64,000 nucleotides of DNA from Synanceia verrucosa (GCA_029721515.1 CM056550.1:16863119-16927118); one strand, 5' to 3'. Shown: positions 48,220-62,764, counted from the first letter of the stretch. Numbers and translations are program-made. Notes: generated by a model not told the origin, from the letters alone.

Positions 48220-51200
48220 ATGCATGCTGCAGTAGGTCAGATTTTTCCAGTTTTTTTTTTTTTCTCTCTGCTCTCTAAGAGACTTTTATTCTGACATCCG
48301 GTCGGTGGATTCGGCTTCCCTCCTTCCCTCTTTTCATCCCGCCACAGTAAAATAAAAACTGTTTTGTATCTGGCTTTGATAAGTCTCTTTTAATCCACAT
48401 CATCCCTCCAAGAGCAATTATGTGATTACAGAATACTTTGTGAGAGACGCTCCACCCGATGAGTCGACCCATCAAAGAGAAAAACAAAAAAATATGTTGA
48501 GGAAGGAGAAAATAAATGCATCAGTTCACATTAGGAAATAAAGCATCATCAATGGTCATTTCATTCATCCATCTATCTATAAGCCACGTCCATTTGTGTC
48601 TTCATCGATCACAGATCTGATTCCTTGCTCCTCCTGCAACACGTTTTGAGCATTTCTCACCAAATTTTCTTTCTTTCTGAATATTTGTGTTTGTCTCAAT
48701 TTATCTGCCATTTTGTCTCTGTTTTTGTCACATAATCTTGTTCATTTTTGCAAGGTTTTGCATGGTATATTCCTCTTATTTTATTTTACTTATTCTTCTT
48801 TTAATCTTATCTTACCACAGTTTATTGTGTTGTATCATATCGTTTTGTATATTGTGTCACGTTGCACCTTCTGTGCATCTCCTGTCACTTTTTTGTCTGT
48901 TTTATCACATAAATATAGTTTTTTTTTCATATTGAGTCACACATTTACACACATTCTTAGTCATGTTATCATCTTTTAGCTCTTGTCTCTGCACTGCGTT
49001 TATATGTTTATATATTTTTATGTCCTGCACCAAGACACCAAGATAAATTCCTTTTTTTGTGCAAACTTACTTGCCAGTAAACTCATAAACTGTGTCATAA
49101 ACATTTCTGTGAAATGAGATTCAGAACATCTCTGGAACAAGCAGGAAATAAAAAATCTGAATTCTTTGTGCTATTGTGACCACATTTAGTGGACGTGTAG
49201 AGATGATTTCTTAAAGCCGGGTGATCATAATAAAGGAAGTAATGTGTGTCTGTGGAGGTCAACATGACTGCTGCTGCAGGAGTTGATTTCAAAGTTTCCA
49301 TCCAGCTTTATGGTTTATATGAGAAGAATCTCTGTTGTGATGATGCTAATTATCAGGTTACTGAGTGACAGTGAGTCTGCTTTCAGAAAGCTTGAGGATT
49401 GAGATACATGTAATCTTAGCACTACTAATCTCCTGGTAAATCAGGCTGGCTTTGTTCACACTGTGACGATCCAAACATCTCAGAGAAACACTGAAGCCGT
49501 CCAGGACAGCTTGTCTCCGTTATTTTAATAATTAATATTTTTTTTAATTAATGGAGTACATTAATATGCACTGATGTGATCCAAAGGCAGGGAGATTTCC
49601 AGTCTGATGATCTCTTCATGTGTTTGTGAATGTGTTTTGCAGGAATTCAAGAATGTGGACGGGGAGGAGTACCATGCAGATATGTCCACCTTGGCCTCGC
49701 CGGCCTCCCAGGGAAGCCCGGACGTCTACATCCTGCCGCTCACCGAGGTTTCCCTGCCGGCCGCAAAGCAACCTGCCCGATCAGGTGGGTGGTTTACCTG
49801 TCTGCTCCATCACAGGCTCCATCTAAACTGCAGAGAGTTAAAAAGTGAGCAAATGACTCTGAAGTTCAGAGGATATAAGGTCATTTCATTTCTTAAGTTT
49901 TAAAGAAGAGAGACTTAAACTTCCATTTTCCATTTCTTTTAGTCATTAAATCTTTGAAATTCCCTCACTACATTTAAGAAGATTTACACTTTTCCATTGC
50001 TGGAAGGGATAAATATAAGTCAAAGAATATCCAGTCCTGATATCACTTTGTAATTTAAGTCTTCAGTCATTTGCTGCGATCTGGTGCAAACCTTGCAACG
50101 GTCAAACACATTCAGGGAAATGTAAGAGCGAGGAGAGCTGGCGTTCCCGGAGTGGACGCCGCCCCGACGCTGGCCTCTGCTGGGTCCCCACCTATCCCAC
50201 AATCCTTCACTGCAGGTCCCTACAGAATGGACTCTGTGCTCTTTAACTTTGTCTCTCTCCCACAAACATCTGCCTGTTGCGTAACGGTGTCCAGGCGGCC
50301 AGCCTCCACTGCTGCTCGGAGGAATGTGAAGCATTCGAGAGCACAAAACCCCAGTGAGAGTTTCCCTCGCCGTCTCTCTTTCTGTATCGTCGTGACAACG
50401 CTGCTCATTGTGTGTTGATGGGCCGACGCTGCCTGATGAACTGATGACACTGGAGTGTGGTGGGACTTAATGGATCATACCCACACTGTTCACTCAGGGA
50501 TGAGTCTAGATCCAATCTCAAATAGGAGGGAAGATGAATAACACTAAGAACTGCATAAAAAAGGGTTGCAGTCATGATTTTGTCATCTAATCGAGTAGTT
50601 TCAATATGAAAACTCAACTGACTGACGAAAGCAATGTCACCAAAAGAGTTAATCTCTTAGGAGGAGGCAGACCTTAATGATGCACAGAGAATATAGTTCA
50701 GGTTTATTTGCAGAGGTTTTGAGATGATGCAAAAAATTGGTCACTAAAAGGAAGGTTAAGGGAATAATCCTGAGCTGCAACTAACCTCAAATAACTGCAC
50801 AGCTCAAAAAGAATATATTTACACAGAGATTTGTGTGAACTGGCCCTTTAACATTTGTCCTCAGTGAATAATAGAAACCATATGAGGACCAGGGACTCAT
50901 TACTGCCCCTGCAGGACGGCCTCGCCCAGTGACATCATCTGAGAAAAGCATCCATCGCACTGTCATCCTCCAATATTCATTTCCTCTCCTGCATCTTAAA
51001 AAATAGATATTGAATCAAAATGTCCAGTGCAGGTTCAGATTTGAAATCAGTGATGATTCTGAGGTCGAGTTGAAGCTCTTTCAGTGGAGAGGTGGAGACC
51101 CCAGAACTGGAGCTTGGCTCGGGCCAGATCCAGGTCCCTGTGCAGGAGCCGCCCTGATGCAGCTGCTCTGCAAAGAATAATGGAGCCCACACCCTCTGTG

Positions 51201-54200
51201 AGAGGACAGCATGTGGACGGCTGCAAGTAATCTGAGGGAAAACACCCTGCACATACATACATGTACTGCACTTCTGATAAACACATCCTGCATCACCCTC
51301 CAGTTCCTTTTCTGAATGAGTTACTCAAAAACACACAAATGTTATAAGTGAATTTAAATGTCCGAGGAGCATGGTGGGAATCCCCATTTAGCTCTGAGTG
51401 ATTCAGTTCACTAAAGACTTCCTGGTCTCTATTAGCGATTAAGGTGGACACTTTCTGCAGAGAGAGATGAAGTGCAAGAGAGTTTGTGAAGCTGCAGCTG
51501 TGGAGGCATCTGAGATGATGAAGCAGGTCAGTCAGGGTGTTTACTGTTCGTCACAGCTGGAAAAAGAAAGATGGAGAGCCGATGTCGCTCTGGCAAGGCA
51601 TTTATCTTGCAATAAGAGCGCCACTCTGTGTGGTGAAGTTTGTATTGACTGCTGTGTTGATACACTACGCTCAGAGGTAATGACGCAGAATAAAAACTAG
51701 ACAGGAAGTAGACGACTCCAACAAACACAAGACTTTCAACCAGGAGATCAGTGTGTTTCAATAATTTATGTTAGTCACATTAGTGTTCTGTTTGCATGTG
51801 TATTTTACTCAGTTTACATACTTTAAGCCCAACCATGGTGTTTTTCCTTAAACCTAACCAAGAGGCTTTGTTGTCTAAACATAACAGTGTTTTTTTTGCA
51901 GTAGTTTTGTTTTGTGGTGCAAAAGTCACACACAGATGAGATAAGAATTAATAAAAACTCTATACTGCAGGCATGGGCAAACTACTTGGGCTTTTTAGTC
52001 TGACCCACTGAACTTGTCCAAATTATATTATTAAATTCGGTTATATTATATTTCGGGCTGCCGCCATGTTAACACAATCCGTGGCGGTAAATCTACTTGG
52101 ACAAACTGCCCGTAATGCCAAACAGCTAAAGAAGATTAAAGCAGGTCATGAAGCAGAACTCCATTCAAAAAAATCAAGGAAACTAAGAACACAGTCATAA
52201 CTAAAGCTCAAACATGCAATAAAATTAGATTAACCATCTTTTTTTAATCTGTCCAAGCTTCTCCTGTAATTCAGCAAATAAATAATCCACCAAAGAGCAT
52301 CTTGAAAGTATTAATTTGTAACATGAAATGGAGAAGCAAAAGAGACGTTCTTTTCATTGCATTGTTAAGAAATCCCAAATTCTGTTAAGATACCAACAAA
52401 AAGACAAAGATAAAACATAGTGCAGTGTAGTTTCAGAGAAATCAGACCCGTCATTGTTCCATCAGTAGTATGAATATTTGAGGTAATTATGATGGCGGTC
52501 GTGGGACCCATCGCTTGCTGTTGTTACCAGTTCATGCTCCTCGGTCATGGAGCAGGTGGATAATAGCTCCAGTGTGTGCGTCCTAACTGGTCCTAACTGG
52601 TGCCATGCTGCTCTAAGCAGCCACACAATGGTGGTTATTCTGCTTTGGGCCGGAGAGCGAGAGTGGGTGTGAGGAATGACCTGTCCAATATGGCCTCCAC
52701 ACAGTGACGGGACTGTGTGGCAGCCTGGAGGGGGACGACAGCGCCACAAAGATCCGTCTGTCCGCCTCTACACCCAGAATCAAGAGTCATAGTGGGAGAA
52801 AGGGATGGATGGAGAGGGGTGATAGCCGTGCAGCAGGAAGGACTCAGGTCACCAGAGGATGCTGACAGAGATGCATCGTTGGGACTCCTCAGCACCAGCG
52901 CTGCTTGGATATGACCAAGGACCAAAGAGTGGAGTTACGTTTGTTAACGTGTGGACCATGAGCAGCGTCCACTGGCACGCTGGGATATTTCATTTTAAAG
53001 AAGGTTAATAACGATCGATCAGACAGAAGATGGATTCTCCAGGAGCCACTTAAGAACTGGATGTGGTTCGTTCTGTCACTGTTATCTGTTTCTTTATCAT
53101 TGAGGTCTGTGATTCACCTCCGTACAAGTAAAGGACCATCTTTATGCTTTTTATAGAGCTGCAACAAATGATTATTTTCATTGTAGATCAATCTGTTGAT
53201 TGTTTTCTTGATTAACTGATTAGTTGTTTGGTGTATAAAATCATCAGAAATTGGTGATGTCATGTAGAAAGAAAGAAACAAGGAAATATTTTCATTTAAC
53301 AAGCTGCAGTTGGAGGATTTAGACTTTGTTTTTCTTCTAACCGTTAACTAATCTAAGGAATGTGAGAGGTCGATGGAGGATGGTCACTGTCACACCTTTT
53401 CTTCTCACCTCTTTTCCTCCAGTCCAGCTCCTGAAATCCTCAGATCTGGGCCGCCACAGTCTCCTCTACCTGAAAGAGATCGGGCATGGCTGGTTCGGGA
53501 AGGTAAGCCCACTTCTGCTTCTGACTCTTCAGTCCGTCACTTCCTGCTGATGCCTATCAGGTAGACGAGTTTCCAGCCTCTGTGGCTCTTCTCCTTCGCT
53601 GTGGTCTTTAGAATAAAGTCAGTTAAAATGGCCGACACGCTGGGTGTGAAATGCCAACCTGATGTCCGTGTCTTTGATGTCAGCTTGTCCCAGATTTGTC
53701 CCTGAAGGACACTTTTTCGGGCATCGTGTTTTTACACCTGGATAACATGTTGTTGTCGTTCTCTCTCGTTCTCTCCTCCTCTGTTTCTTTGTCTAACCGT
53801 TCACTCATCTCTATCCATGCGTCCTCTCCATCCTTGTGTACCTTGACTGGGTATGTCCATCTGTTTGTGCGTTTACTCCCTGAACTCCTGCATGACTGCT
53901 TCATGTCTTTCTGTGTGTCTTTGTGTCCTGGTCACTCCCACTTCGTCCTCACTGGCTTTGCTTGTGTGTAAAATGCCTGTTTGTCTGTCTTCTCTGTGCC
54001 TATATGTCTGTATATCTGCACTGTTTCAGGTTCTGCTGGGGGAGGTGAACACAGGCCTGAACACCGCCCAGGTGGTGGTGAAGGAGCTCAAATCCAGCAG
54101 CAGCGTTCAGGACCAGATGCACTTCCTACAGGAAGCGCAGCCTTTCAGGTATTTACTCACCTCTGACACCTGTCACCTGTCTTTCTGGTCATTTTTAATT

Positions 54201-57200
54201 TCCCTTTGACTGCTCTTGATGGCTGGAAAACTTCCTAATTTGCAGATTTTTAAAAAAAAATTACGTAGAAAATATTTATATGCAGCTTGAGGAAAAAAAA
54301 ATTGTAGGATGCAAGTCTGCTCTTTTATTTTTACTACGAATGACTCCTTGTTTTTGTGTCTGATTCAGTTCTTTTACTTACTTGCAGTGTTTGAAGAAGA
54401 AGTAGAAATAGAATAAAGTCATGCATTCATCATGCATTGCAAATGTTTGCATCAAAACTTTTTAGGATTGTTTTTACTGTACTTTAAGGACCATGCTCAT
54501 GATCTGATGGACTCTGGATGTTTATGTTTTTACTGTACTTTAAGGACCATGCTCATGATCTGATGGACTCTGGATGTTTATGTTTTTACTGTACTTTAAG
54601 GACCATGCTCATGATCTGATGGACTCTGGATGTTTATGTTTTTACTGTACTTTAAGGACCATGCTCATGATCTGATGGACTGTGGATGTTTATGTTTTTA
54701 CTGTACTTTGAGGACCATGCTCATGACCTGGTGCTCTTCCTGTCCTCCAGAGCCCTGCAGCATCCTGCTCTGCTGCAGTGTTTGGCCCAGTGCACTGAGG
54801 TCACTCCCTACCTGCTGGTGATGGAGTTCTGTCCTCTGGTGAGTGTCTACCTGCCGGCCAGGTGAGGGGAGGACGAGGCTTCACAGCAGGTGTCAAAGAC
54901 ATGAGTCTGAAATATGAAGTAAAAGACAAGACTGCTGTGTTCCTCTCATTCTGTTTAAGGCTTTAACCCGATAGAATAGAATAAAATATATATTTTTTTA
55001 TTTTTTATTTATCCCCCATTGGGGGAAATTCACATGCCACAGCAGCAGAGACAAATTACAGACAAATCACAGTAGTAGAGATACAATAAACAGCAGTAAT
55101 GACATGATAGAATACGTATTAATAATAATAGAATATTTACATTATGTACTAAATAAAAAGGAATAAAATTTATATTTTAATTGCAAAATTAACTGTTAAT
55201 TAAACACAATTATCAGAAGAATAAAAAGTTTGTTATTGTTTGCACAATTTAAATAAACACAAGGCTTCCAAAGTGCTGTACATTAAAACAAACACAATAA
55301 AAATTACAATAAAAAAATGATAAAACATAATAGATAATCAAAAAAAAGTCTATTGGAATAATCTATAAAGTGGGAGGTGTACTGTAGTTTATTCATTTTC
55401 AGGTTAAGTCTGTTAACCTTTGAGATTTTTTTTATCCTGTAATTTAATCAAAATATGTAATATATATTTTATAAAATTAACTTTGGCAGTAAGAACATTC
55501 TTGGCAGCTGCTGTTAATATTTGGCAGAGGGGCCTGAAGTTATAAGTCCTGCTAAGCTTGTAAGTCTCAAACTGCAGCCTGAAATCCATCATAAACTAAA
55601 TGATTGATTGGTTCTGTAGGTTTAACACAGATATTAATGGTGTGGAAATAATCAGTGAATCAAGAACTGGCCTCTCGCCACTTAAAATCAACTTTGAATT
55701 CACTCCACAGTGTAAGGCGATAGCTGAGGAAATATAACATAGAACAAATGAAATAGTCGCATGTTTGTTTTTGATGTCATCCAGAAAATGTTCAGATATA
55801 TCTCACGTTATAGTGAGCTGTTAATTTAGAGTGATTAGTAAAGAGGAGGAGGGTGGAGGCTCTGTCCAACAACAACAATAATTCAGTTCATCCCAAATAG
55901 AAAACAGCTCGTCTTCATGCAGGGCTCCAGATTCTGATCCCAGACCAGTATAATGACAAGACTGCCCCCCAGTGGCCACAGGCTGTAACACACAGGTGTT
56001 TTATGTGTGCAGGGGGATGTGAAGGGTTACCTGCGGAGCTGCAGGACCTCAGACACCATGACTCCAGAGCCCCTGATGCTTCAGCGGATGGCCTGCGATA
56101 TCGCCTCGGGACTCTTGCACATGCACAAACACAACTTCACACACGGGTAATTTATTTTAAACATCACACACACGTATCAGAGTTACAGCACCCATGTAGA
56201 AGCTGCCCTTTTTTGCTTTTTCGGCTGCTTCCCGGAACAATATCCTGGTGCTGCCTGAGTGCTCCTTACAGACTCCAGCATCAGTGATTTTGTTGCAGGC
56301 GGTGAGCCTCATCTCCAGGACGACCCAGGCCTCCGCCCAGTCAGCACTTTGTGGTGGTTGACATGTGCTTTCAGAGATAGATCAGTGACCCTCCTGCAAA
56401 GCTCCAGCCTTCTCATGTATGTTTCTAAATGAGCTGTAACATCTGCTCACCCTGTTTGACCCAGTGACCTGGCTCTGAGGAACTGCTTGTTGACTGCTGA
56501 TGTCTCAGTGAAGATCGGAGATTATGGCCTGTCCCACAGCAAGTACAAGGTCAGTTTATGAGGACAGAACAGACACACAGCAAACTGAATTATCATGCAA
56601 ACTATGTATATTATGTCTGCAGACATCACCATGCAACACAACACTGAGTGCATGAAGGAATAATTCTAAAAGCAAAAAGATTCTGCAGATTACACAGAAT
56701 ATTTCCATTCATGTTTCACTTCGGCCTTTAGTTACCTTCTTGGTGTGAAATTAGACTTTTTTTTTATCTGATTAAACGAGTTTTGAATTAAAACAGAAAA
56801 CCACCTCTCCTCGTCTGTCCTCCAGGATGATTATTATGTGACGTCAGATCAGATGTATGTGCCGCTGCGATGGATCGCTCCAGAGCTGGTGGACGAGGTT
56901 CACGGAAACCTGCTGGTGGCCGAACAGACGCAACACAGCAACATGTGGTGAGACAGCATCCTTTTAAAATAGACATTTATTTACTTTTGACTTTTTTCTT
57001 TGAAAGAAACCAAGAGTTTGTAAACTATTAACTATTAATTAAGTTGCCAGCTGTTTTGTAAAACATGAAGTGTCTTGTTCCAGTGTTTTTGCCCATTTGG
57101 AGTCATCTTTCATGTTGCACAGAATATTTTGTACTATGTCTCTGAAAACACTGAATAGCTCAAAAGAAACGTCTCGAGTTAAAGACAAGTAAATCAACCA

Positions 57201-60200
57201 GACAGAGAAAATTTGAAGACATTAAAAATTGTTCTGTACTGTTTTAAAACCCAGACTGTGACACATATCTGTATTTATTGCCTGTTATTCTGTTTATTTC
57301 CCGTCAGGTCTCTGGGTGTGACTATCTGGGAGCTGTTCGAGCTGGGCAGCCAGCCCTACCGCCACTACTCTGACCGGCAGGTGCTGACCTACGCTGTGAG
57401 GGAGCAGCAGCTGCGACTCCCCAAACCGCTGCTCAAAGTGCCGCTGGCCGAGCGCTGGTGAGTCCAACACGTTCAGAAACATGTTAAAATATTTAACAGG
57501 AGGACAAACACAATACTGTCCCTCCTAGAATGAGTGGATTCTCAGATTTGTCATTTTTCTGTTGTTCTTGTCTTGATTAATTCATATTTTTATTTTGCAG
57601 TATTGCGTGTTCTCCTTCATATCTTGGCTTATCTGTTTTCCCCTCTCCTCAGGTATGAGGTGATGCAGTTCTGCTGGCTCCAACCAGATCAGAGGCCCAA
57701 TGCAGAGGAAGTCCACCTGCTGCTCAGCTACCTGTGTGCCAAGGGGGCCAGCGAGGCCGAAGAGGACTTTGAGAGGCGGTGGAACTCCCTGCGTCCCAAC
57801 ACTGTATTCAACAGCCACCGCAGTGCCTCAGCGATGCCACGAGACCACCCCCCCTCCACCTCCTCCTCTTTCCCTCTCCTTGAGCCGTTTCCAGCAGGCG
57901 ATGGCTACCACTCAGAGTCCGGGGATGACATCCTTACAGTCACAGAGACCAGCCATGGCCTGAACTTTGAGTACAAGTGGGAGCAAGCCAGAGCCGACCC
58001 GTCGTACAGAGCCCCGGACTCCTCTAGCAGCCTGGCTCAGGTCAGCCATCATTGTCAGGAGGACTTTTACCCACCAGGGGGCATCGTGGGAGGCTGCCCT
58101 ATGGAGAGCCTCGGTCATGCAGTTTCTCCTTCTTACTACCAGTCAAACCATCTGCATGCTCCAGGCGTACTTCCTGTCCTCAGTGCCCACAGCCCCTCAG
58201 TGAGCAGCGAGTACTACATCCGCATTGAGGAGCCAGTAGACTGTAACATGGATCCGGACTACACCATGTGCTCCTACAGCCCAGACTACCAGGGCAGCAG
58301 TGGGAGCTTTCTGACAGGGAGCGCAGACTCAGGTGAATGCATGGCCTGCCCGTCACAGGCCAAGAACATGGGTCCCTATTGGTCCGCAGACATCCATAAA
58401 TCAGACATGTACGACTCGAATGACTCTAGTCCTGCTATCTCCCTGACAATGGAGCCTCTTTTGGGGCAGGTGCTGGACAGCAGCCCCCTGCGACCCTGGG
58501 AGTCGAGTCACTATGTGTCCTACAAAGACAGAGATGGGGGTTACTATTATGAGCACTCGCCTCCTTTGGGACTGGATCGCTATCTGATTGGACGAGAGTC
58601 GTCCAGTGAGCGTCATCAGGAAAGCTGGGGGTCAAGGAGTCTACGTCAAGCCTTGGGTGAGTTGGAGAACCCGCTGGGTATAACCCCCGCCATGAGCAGT
58701 GCACCTCAACAGGCCTTCAGAGACACATACCTGGACACCAGTCAGTCCTCCATCATAGGCAAGAATGTGACGGGCGGCTACTACGACATGATGGGCTCCC
58801 TGAGGAAGACCATGCCCAGCCACACCAGACACAACAGCCACTCTGTCAGCATTAACATGGAGACAGAGGGGGCGCTCTTCATCAGCCACAGAGACAGCGA
58901 TTCAGAGGAGGAGGAAGAGGAGGACATATTTGTTGAGAGACACACCTGCAACACCTGGCCTTCAAAACACCGCCACAGCAGCGTGGGTCGCCACAGCAGC
59001 GTGGGTCGCCACAGCAGCGTGGGTCACAGACGAGCCAGCCACAGCTGCAGACAGGACGCCTACGTGGATTTCCACTACACGATGCCGAGCACAGACATTG
59101 AGGACTCGTGGCCGGAGGAGCATAGCCTGGCCTTCCACTCTCTTCCCAAACCCATCGACTATCTGGAGCACCACCAGGCCAAAGATAACAGTGCCTGCCT
59201 CAGCCTGAGTAAACACCACGCCATGGTGCCCTCAAACAACTGCAACGCCTACGTCTACCTGTGCCACGAGGGCGAGACTCAGGTTCCGCTGTCTGGAGAG
59301 TGCTGCCACTCGCACTTTGTCGACCCGCTCACAGGCTTGTTGGTGAGAAACAACAGCTACAGTCACAGCTACAGTCTCAGCAGCTACATCAGCGATAAGG
59401 CCATTGACGTCCCGAGCAATGACGAGATGATCAATCTATCACCGGCTCCAGGGGGTCCCACTGTGGCCAAACCTGCCTTGATAAAGACAGAGGACAGCAG
59501 GGAGCAGTACGCAGACCTTAAAGCTGATGATATCTTCAAAGAGAAGAGGGAGGATGTAATCAAAGAAAATCCAATCATGCAAAAACCAACAGAGCCTAAA
59601 AGAGAGGAGGTGACCCTGACGATGACGGTAACCACCCCGCCTCCTGCTGACAACATGCATGTGATGGTGACCCTTGCAGATCCTCAGTCAGAGCTGAGTC
59701 CTACCGTCGACAGCGGCCTGGACCGAGGGGGCTCCAGCGTGAGCCTCGCTGACATCCTCGACTGCAGCGACGACGACGATGACATCACAGATGACATCAC
59801 TGACGTTACCTCGGGCATATTTGCAGACGAGTCCAGCGAGCTGAACGCCTCCCCTGCCTTCAAGTCGCTGCAGAAGCAGGTAGGAACCCCCGACTCCATG
59901 GACTCCATGGATCTGCCGTCTGCCGCCGGGTCCTGTGAGGGCTTCAGCCCTGCCTCCTCCCACCCATCCAGCTCACCTAAAGCTATGGACAGCGGCTATG
60001 ACACCGAAAATAATGAGAGTCCTGAGTTCATACCCAAAGAGCCTCATGAACCCCGTGAACAACCTCTGGGAAAACCAACCCTTGATATCAGCCTGGAGGA
60101 CAAGGAGCAGGAAGTAGAGCCCACAGAGGGTGATCCATCACTGGATGAAGATCTGACCTCACAGACAGATGAACTCATTCTCTTACCTCTGAGCAATAAG

Positions 60201-62717
60201 ACGCCATACAGAGACTCTGCCTACTTTTCAGACTATGAGAATGAAAGGCAGCCGAGAGATGAAGACCAGAAGGAACAGCACATGGAAGAAAAGAAGGGTG
60301 AGAAAAGGAAGAATGAGGAGGAAGAGCTGGACGACACGGGAGTGAACAAAGACATAAAACTTGAAATGAAACATATCTCATCAGGAGGAACAGAGGCCTC
60401 TTCTCCACCAGAGATGGACTCATATTTGACAGAAGACAGTGTCCAGGATGAGGAGCTGGAGCTCCCTCTGGATCCCTCTGACACTGCTTCAGTAGCAGAA
60501 GGAGGGCTGGATGAATGGCCGTCCCAGGAAGAGAGCTCGTCTCTGGGGGACTGGGCAGCAGAGGTGGTGGGGGCCATGGAAGAAGCTCTCGGTGCCCTGA
60601 ATGTAGGTTGTTCCTCCAACATCGAGGAGGAGGAGGGAGCAGAAGACTCTGTTGAAGATGTATCATCAACAGAAGAGCCAGAGATCAGGACAGTTCAACG
60701 CAGACCATCAGGGATGTCCAGTGAAGTCCTCCACGTTTTACCCAAAGATGAGGTGGCCTTGCAGCTCACAGGAAGCATCCGGCGCTTTTCTTCTTCCTCT
60801 CCTCCTCCTCCGTCCACCCCTCCACCCTCGCTCCCTGCAGCTGAGGGCCGAGGATCTCCGGCTGACGTGGAAGAGGCGAAGGAGGAGGACGGCGACACCG
60901 ACGACAGCGACGAGTCAGACGAGGAGCTGCGAATCTACAGCGTCCAGGAGCAGAGCGGCGGCGAGGAGAGCGAGGACGAGTGCCACCCGGTGCCCATCGT
61001 GGTGAGCGACGACAGCGAAGCCCACAAACTGCACAGCCTCCTTAAGAAGCCGACACCGCTGACAGCTGAGAAACCTGAGGAGGAGGCGGACAGGAAGAAG
61101 AAGACGGTGTCTTTTTTTGACGATGTCACCGTCTACCTGTTCGATCAGGTGAGTGGCAGAGATGGTACATAAATATGAATTTAGGTTTGTCTTAGAGTAA
61201 TTATCATTATACAGCTTCGTTGCTTTGGTTTGTTTACAGTCTGATAGATTTAGTTCACATTAAAAAAAAAACTGTTCTCAGAAGTTGGTGGAGACCAAAA
61301 CAGAGCTAAAAGGAGAAAAAACAATGAACTAGGGATGCATGATGTACAGTGTGTACCCAACCCTGGTTGTCGTTGGGGATTTTTGCTCGTGTTGAACTGA
61401 AGTCTATCTAATGAATGGGTTCGTCCTCCAGGAAAGCCCCACTAAGGAGCTGGCTGACCATGACCTCCATTCAGGAGCAGAGGCTCAGAGTTCACAGAGT
61501 GTCTCCGACGACTCTTCAGATGGGAACATCTCAGAGGAGAGTAAGTCCCAGAATCCACACCTTAATTCAAATGGAAAGTCCGCTTACTCAGTGACGTCTC
61601 TTGACGCTGAAACAAGTGAATATGGCATCTTAAACGTGTCTGTTTTCAGGTGCAGGGTATGAGTGGGAGGACGACTTCCCCCTGCTCCCTCTACCAACCT
61701 CCTCATCATCATCTGACTCCCCTCCACCCTCCTGCTCCATCACCACATCTGCTGACCTCAAACCAGCCATCCAGTACTCCCGCTTCACCGTCTCCCCCTC
61801 CAACGTGTCCCGTTTCTCCATCACTCACATCTCAGACTCTGACATGGACTCTGCAGGAGGTACGTCTCCTCGTCTTTTGGTTCATGAGTCTAACACCTGT
61901 TATTATCTGAATATCAACTCATCGTTAAAGACGAAACACAAAGAACATACTAATAATAAATATTAGTCTGATATCTGGACTTAAACTTGGCTCCTCTAAG
62001 GTTTAAGTTAAGATTTGATTCTTAGAGTAACTCTAATCTAAAACTAGTGATTTTGCACTTTGTGTATATATTTTATTTTTCATTTTTATTTATTGAGGTT
62101 ATTTTTCAGGGTTTTCTAAATTATTTTCTTATTTATTTTTATTCAATTTTAGTATATGCTTATGTTTAAGTTAAACTAGTGGTTTTATTGCACTTTAAAA
62201 ATACATATATATTTTATTTTTATCAGATTTACTGAGGTTATTTTTCAGGGTTTTCTAATTTTATTAATTTATTATATTCAATTGTAGAATATTCTTATGT
62301 TTCAGGTTAAATTTAATTAACCTATTGGTTAATAATAAATGGGTCAGTATTTTTCAGACCTACTGTTGCTGACTATTGTTCTCTGTTTGATCAAGCCTTT
62401 TCAACAGTCCATACTTCAAATTTGTAAAAGTATGAATGATTCATGCTGATATCGTATTGGATCAATATCAGTATCGGTCAATACTCAAGGCTGCAATATC
62501 AGTATCAGAGGTGAAAACGCTGTATCGGGACACTCCTAATTTGGAATTTGTCTAGTTTAAATTAAACATGACCATATTCTACAATTGAACAGAATAATGT
62601 ATGGAACTGCTGGAATCTGAGATTTTAGATGCAGGCCGACATATAGTCAGATTTTTTATTTTTTGCTGATATCAGGCTAATATCCTACGTCAGTATTGGA
62701 TTGATTATATATTATTG

Positions 62718-62764
<47 letters not shown>

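Larger units (their letters stand above)
44671..49642 (+). other. aatk intron 2 (5 kb)
   Basis: No supported exon. It holds a degenerate repeat pair (46919-47111 and 48767-48870) and two (GT)n runs. An ATG-led stretch at 47704-47756 ends in a GTAAGA donor but would shift frame if joined to exon 3. Confidence 0.6.

Noticed and set aside
54630..54821. 63-codon ORF over the 56-bp array and exon 6
   Set aside because: It reads exon 6 in the wrong frame and is made mostly of tandem repeat.
57534..57652. In-frame upstream extension of the giant aatk exon
   Set aside because: The reading frame is open, but a clear acceptor (CTCTCCTCAG) precedes 57653, and only the spliced form joins exon 10 to give the conserved ERWYEVMQFCW.
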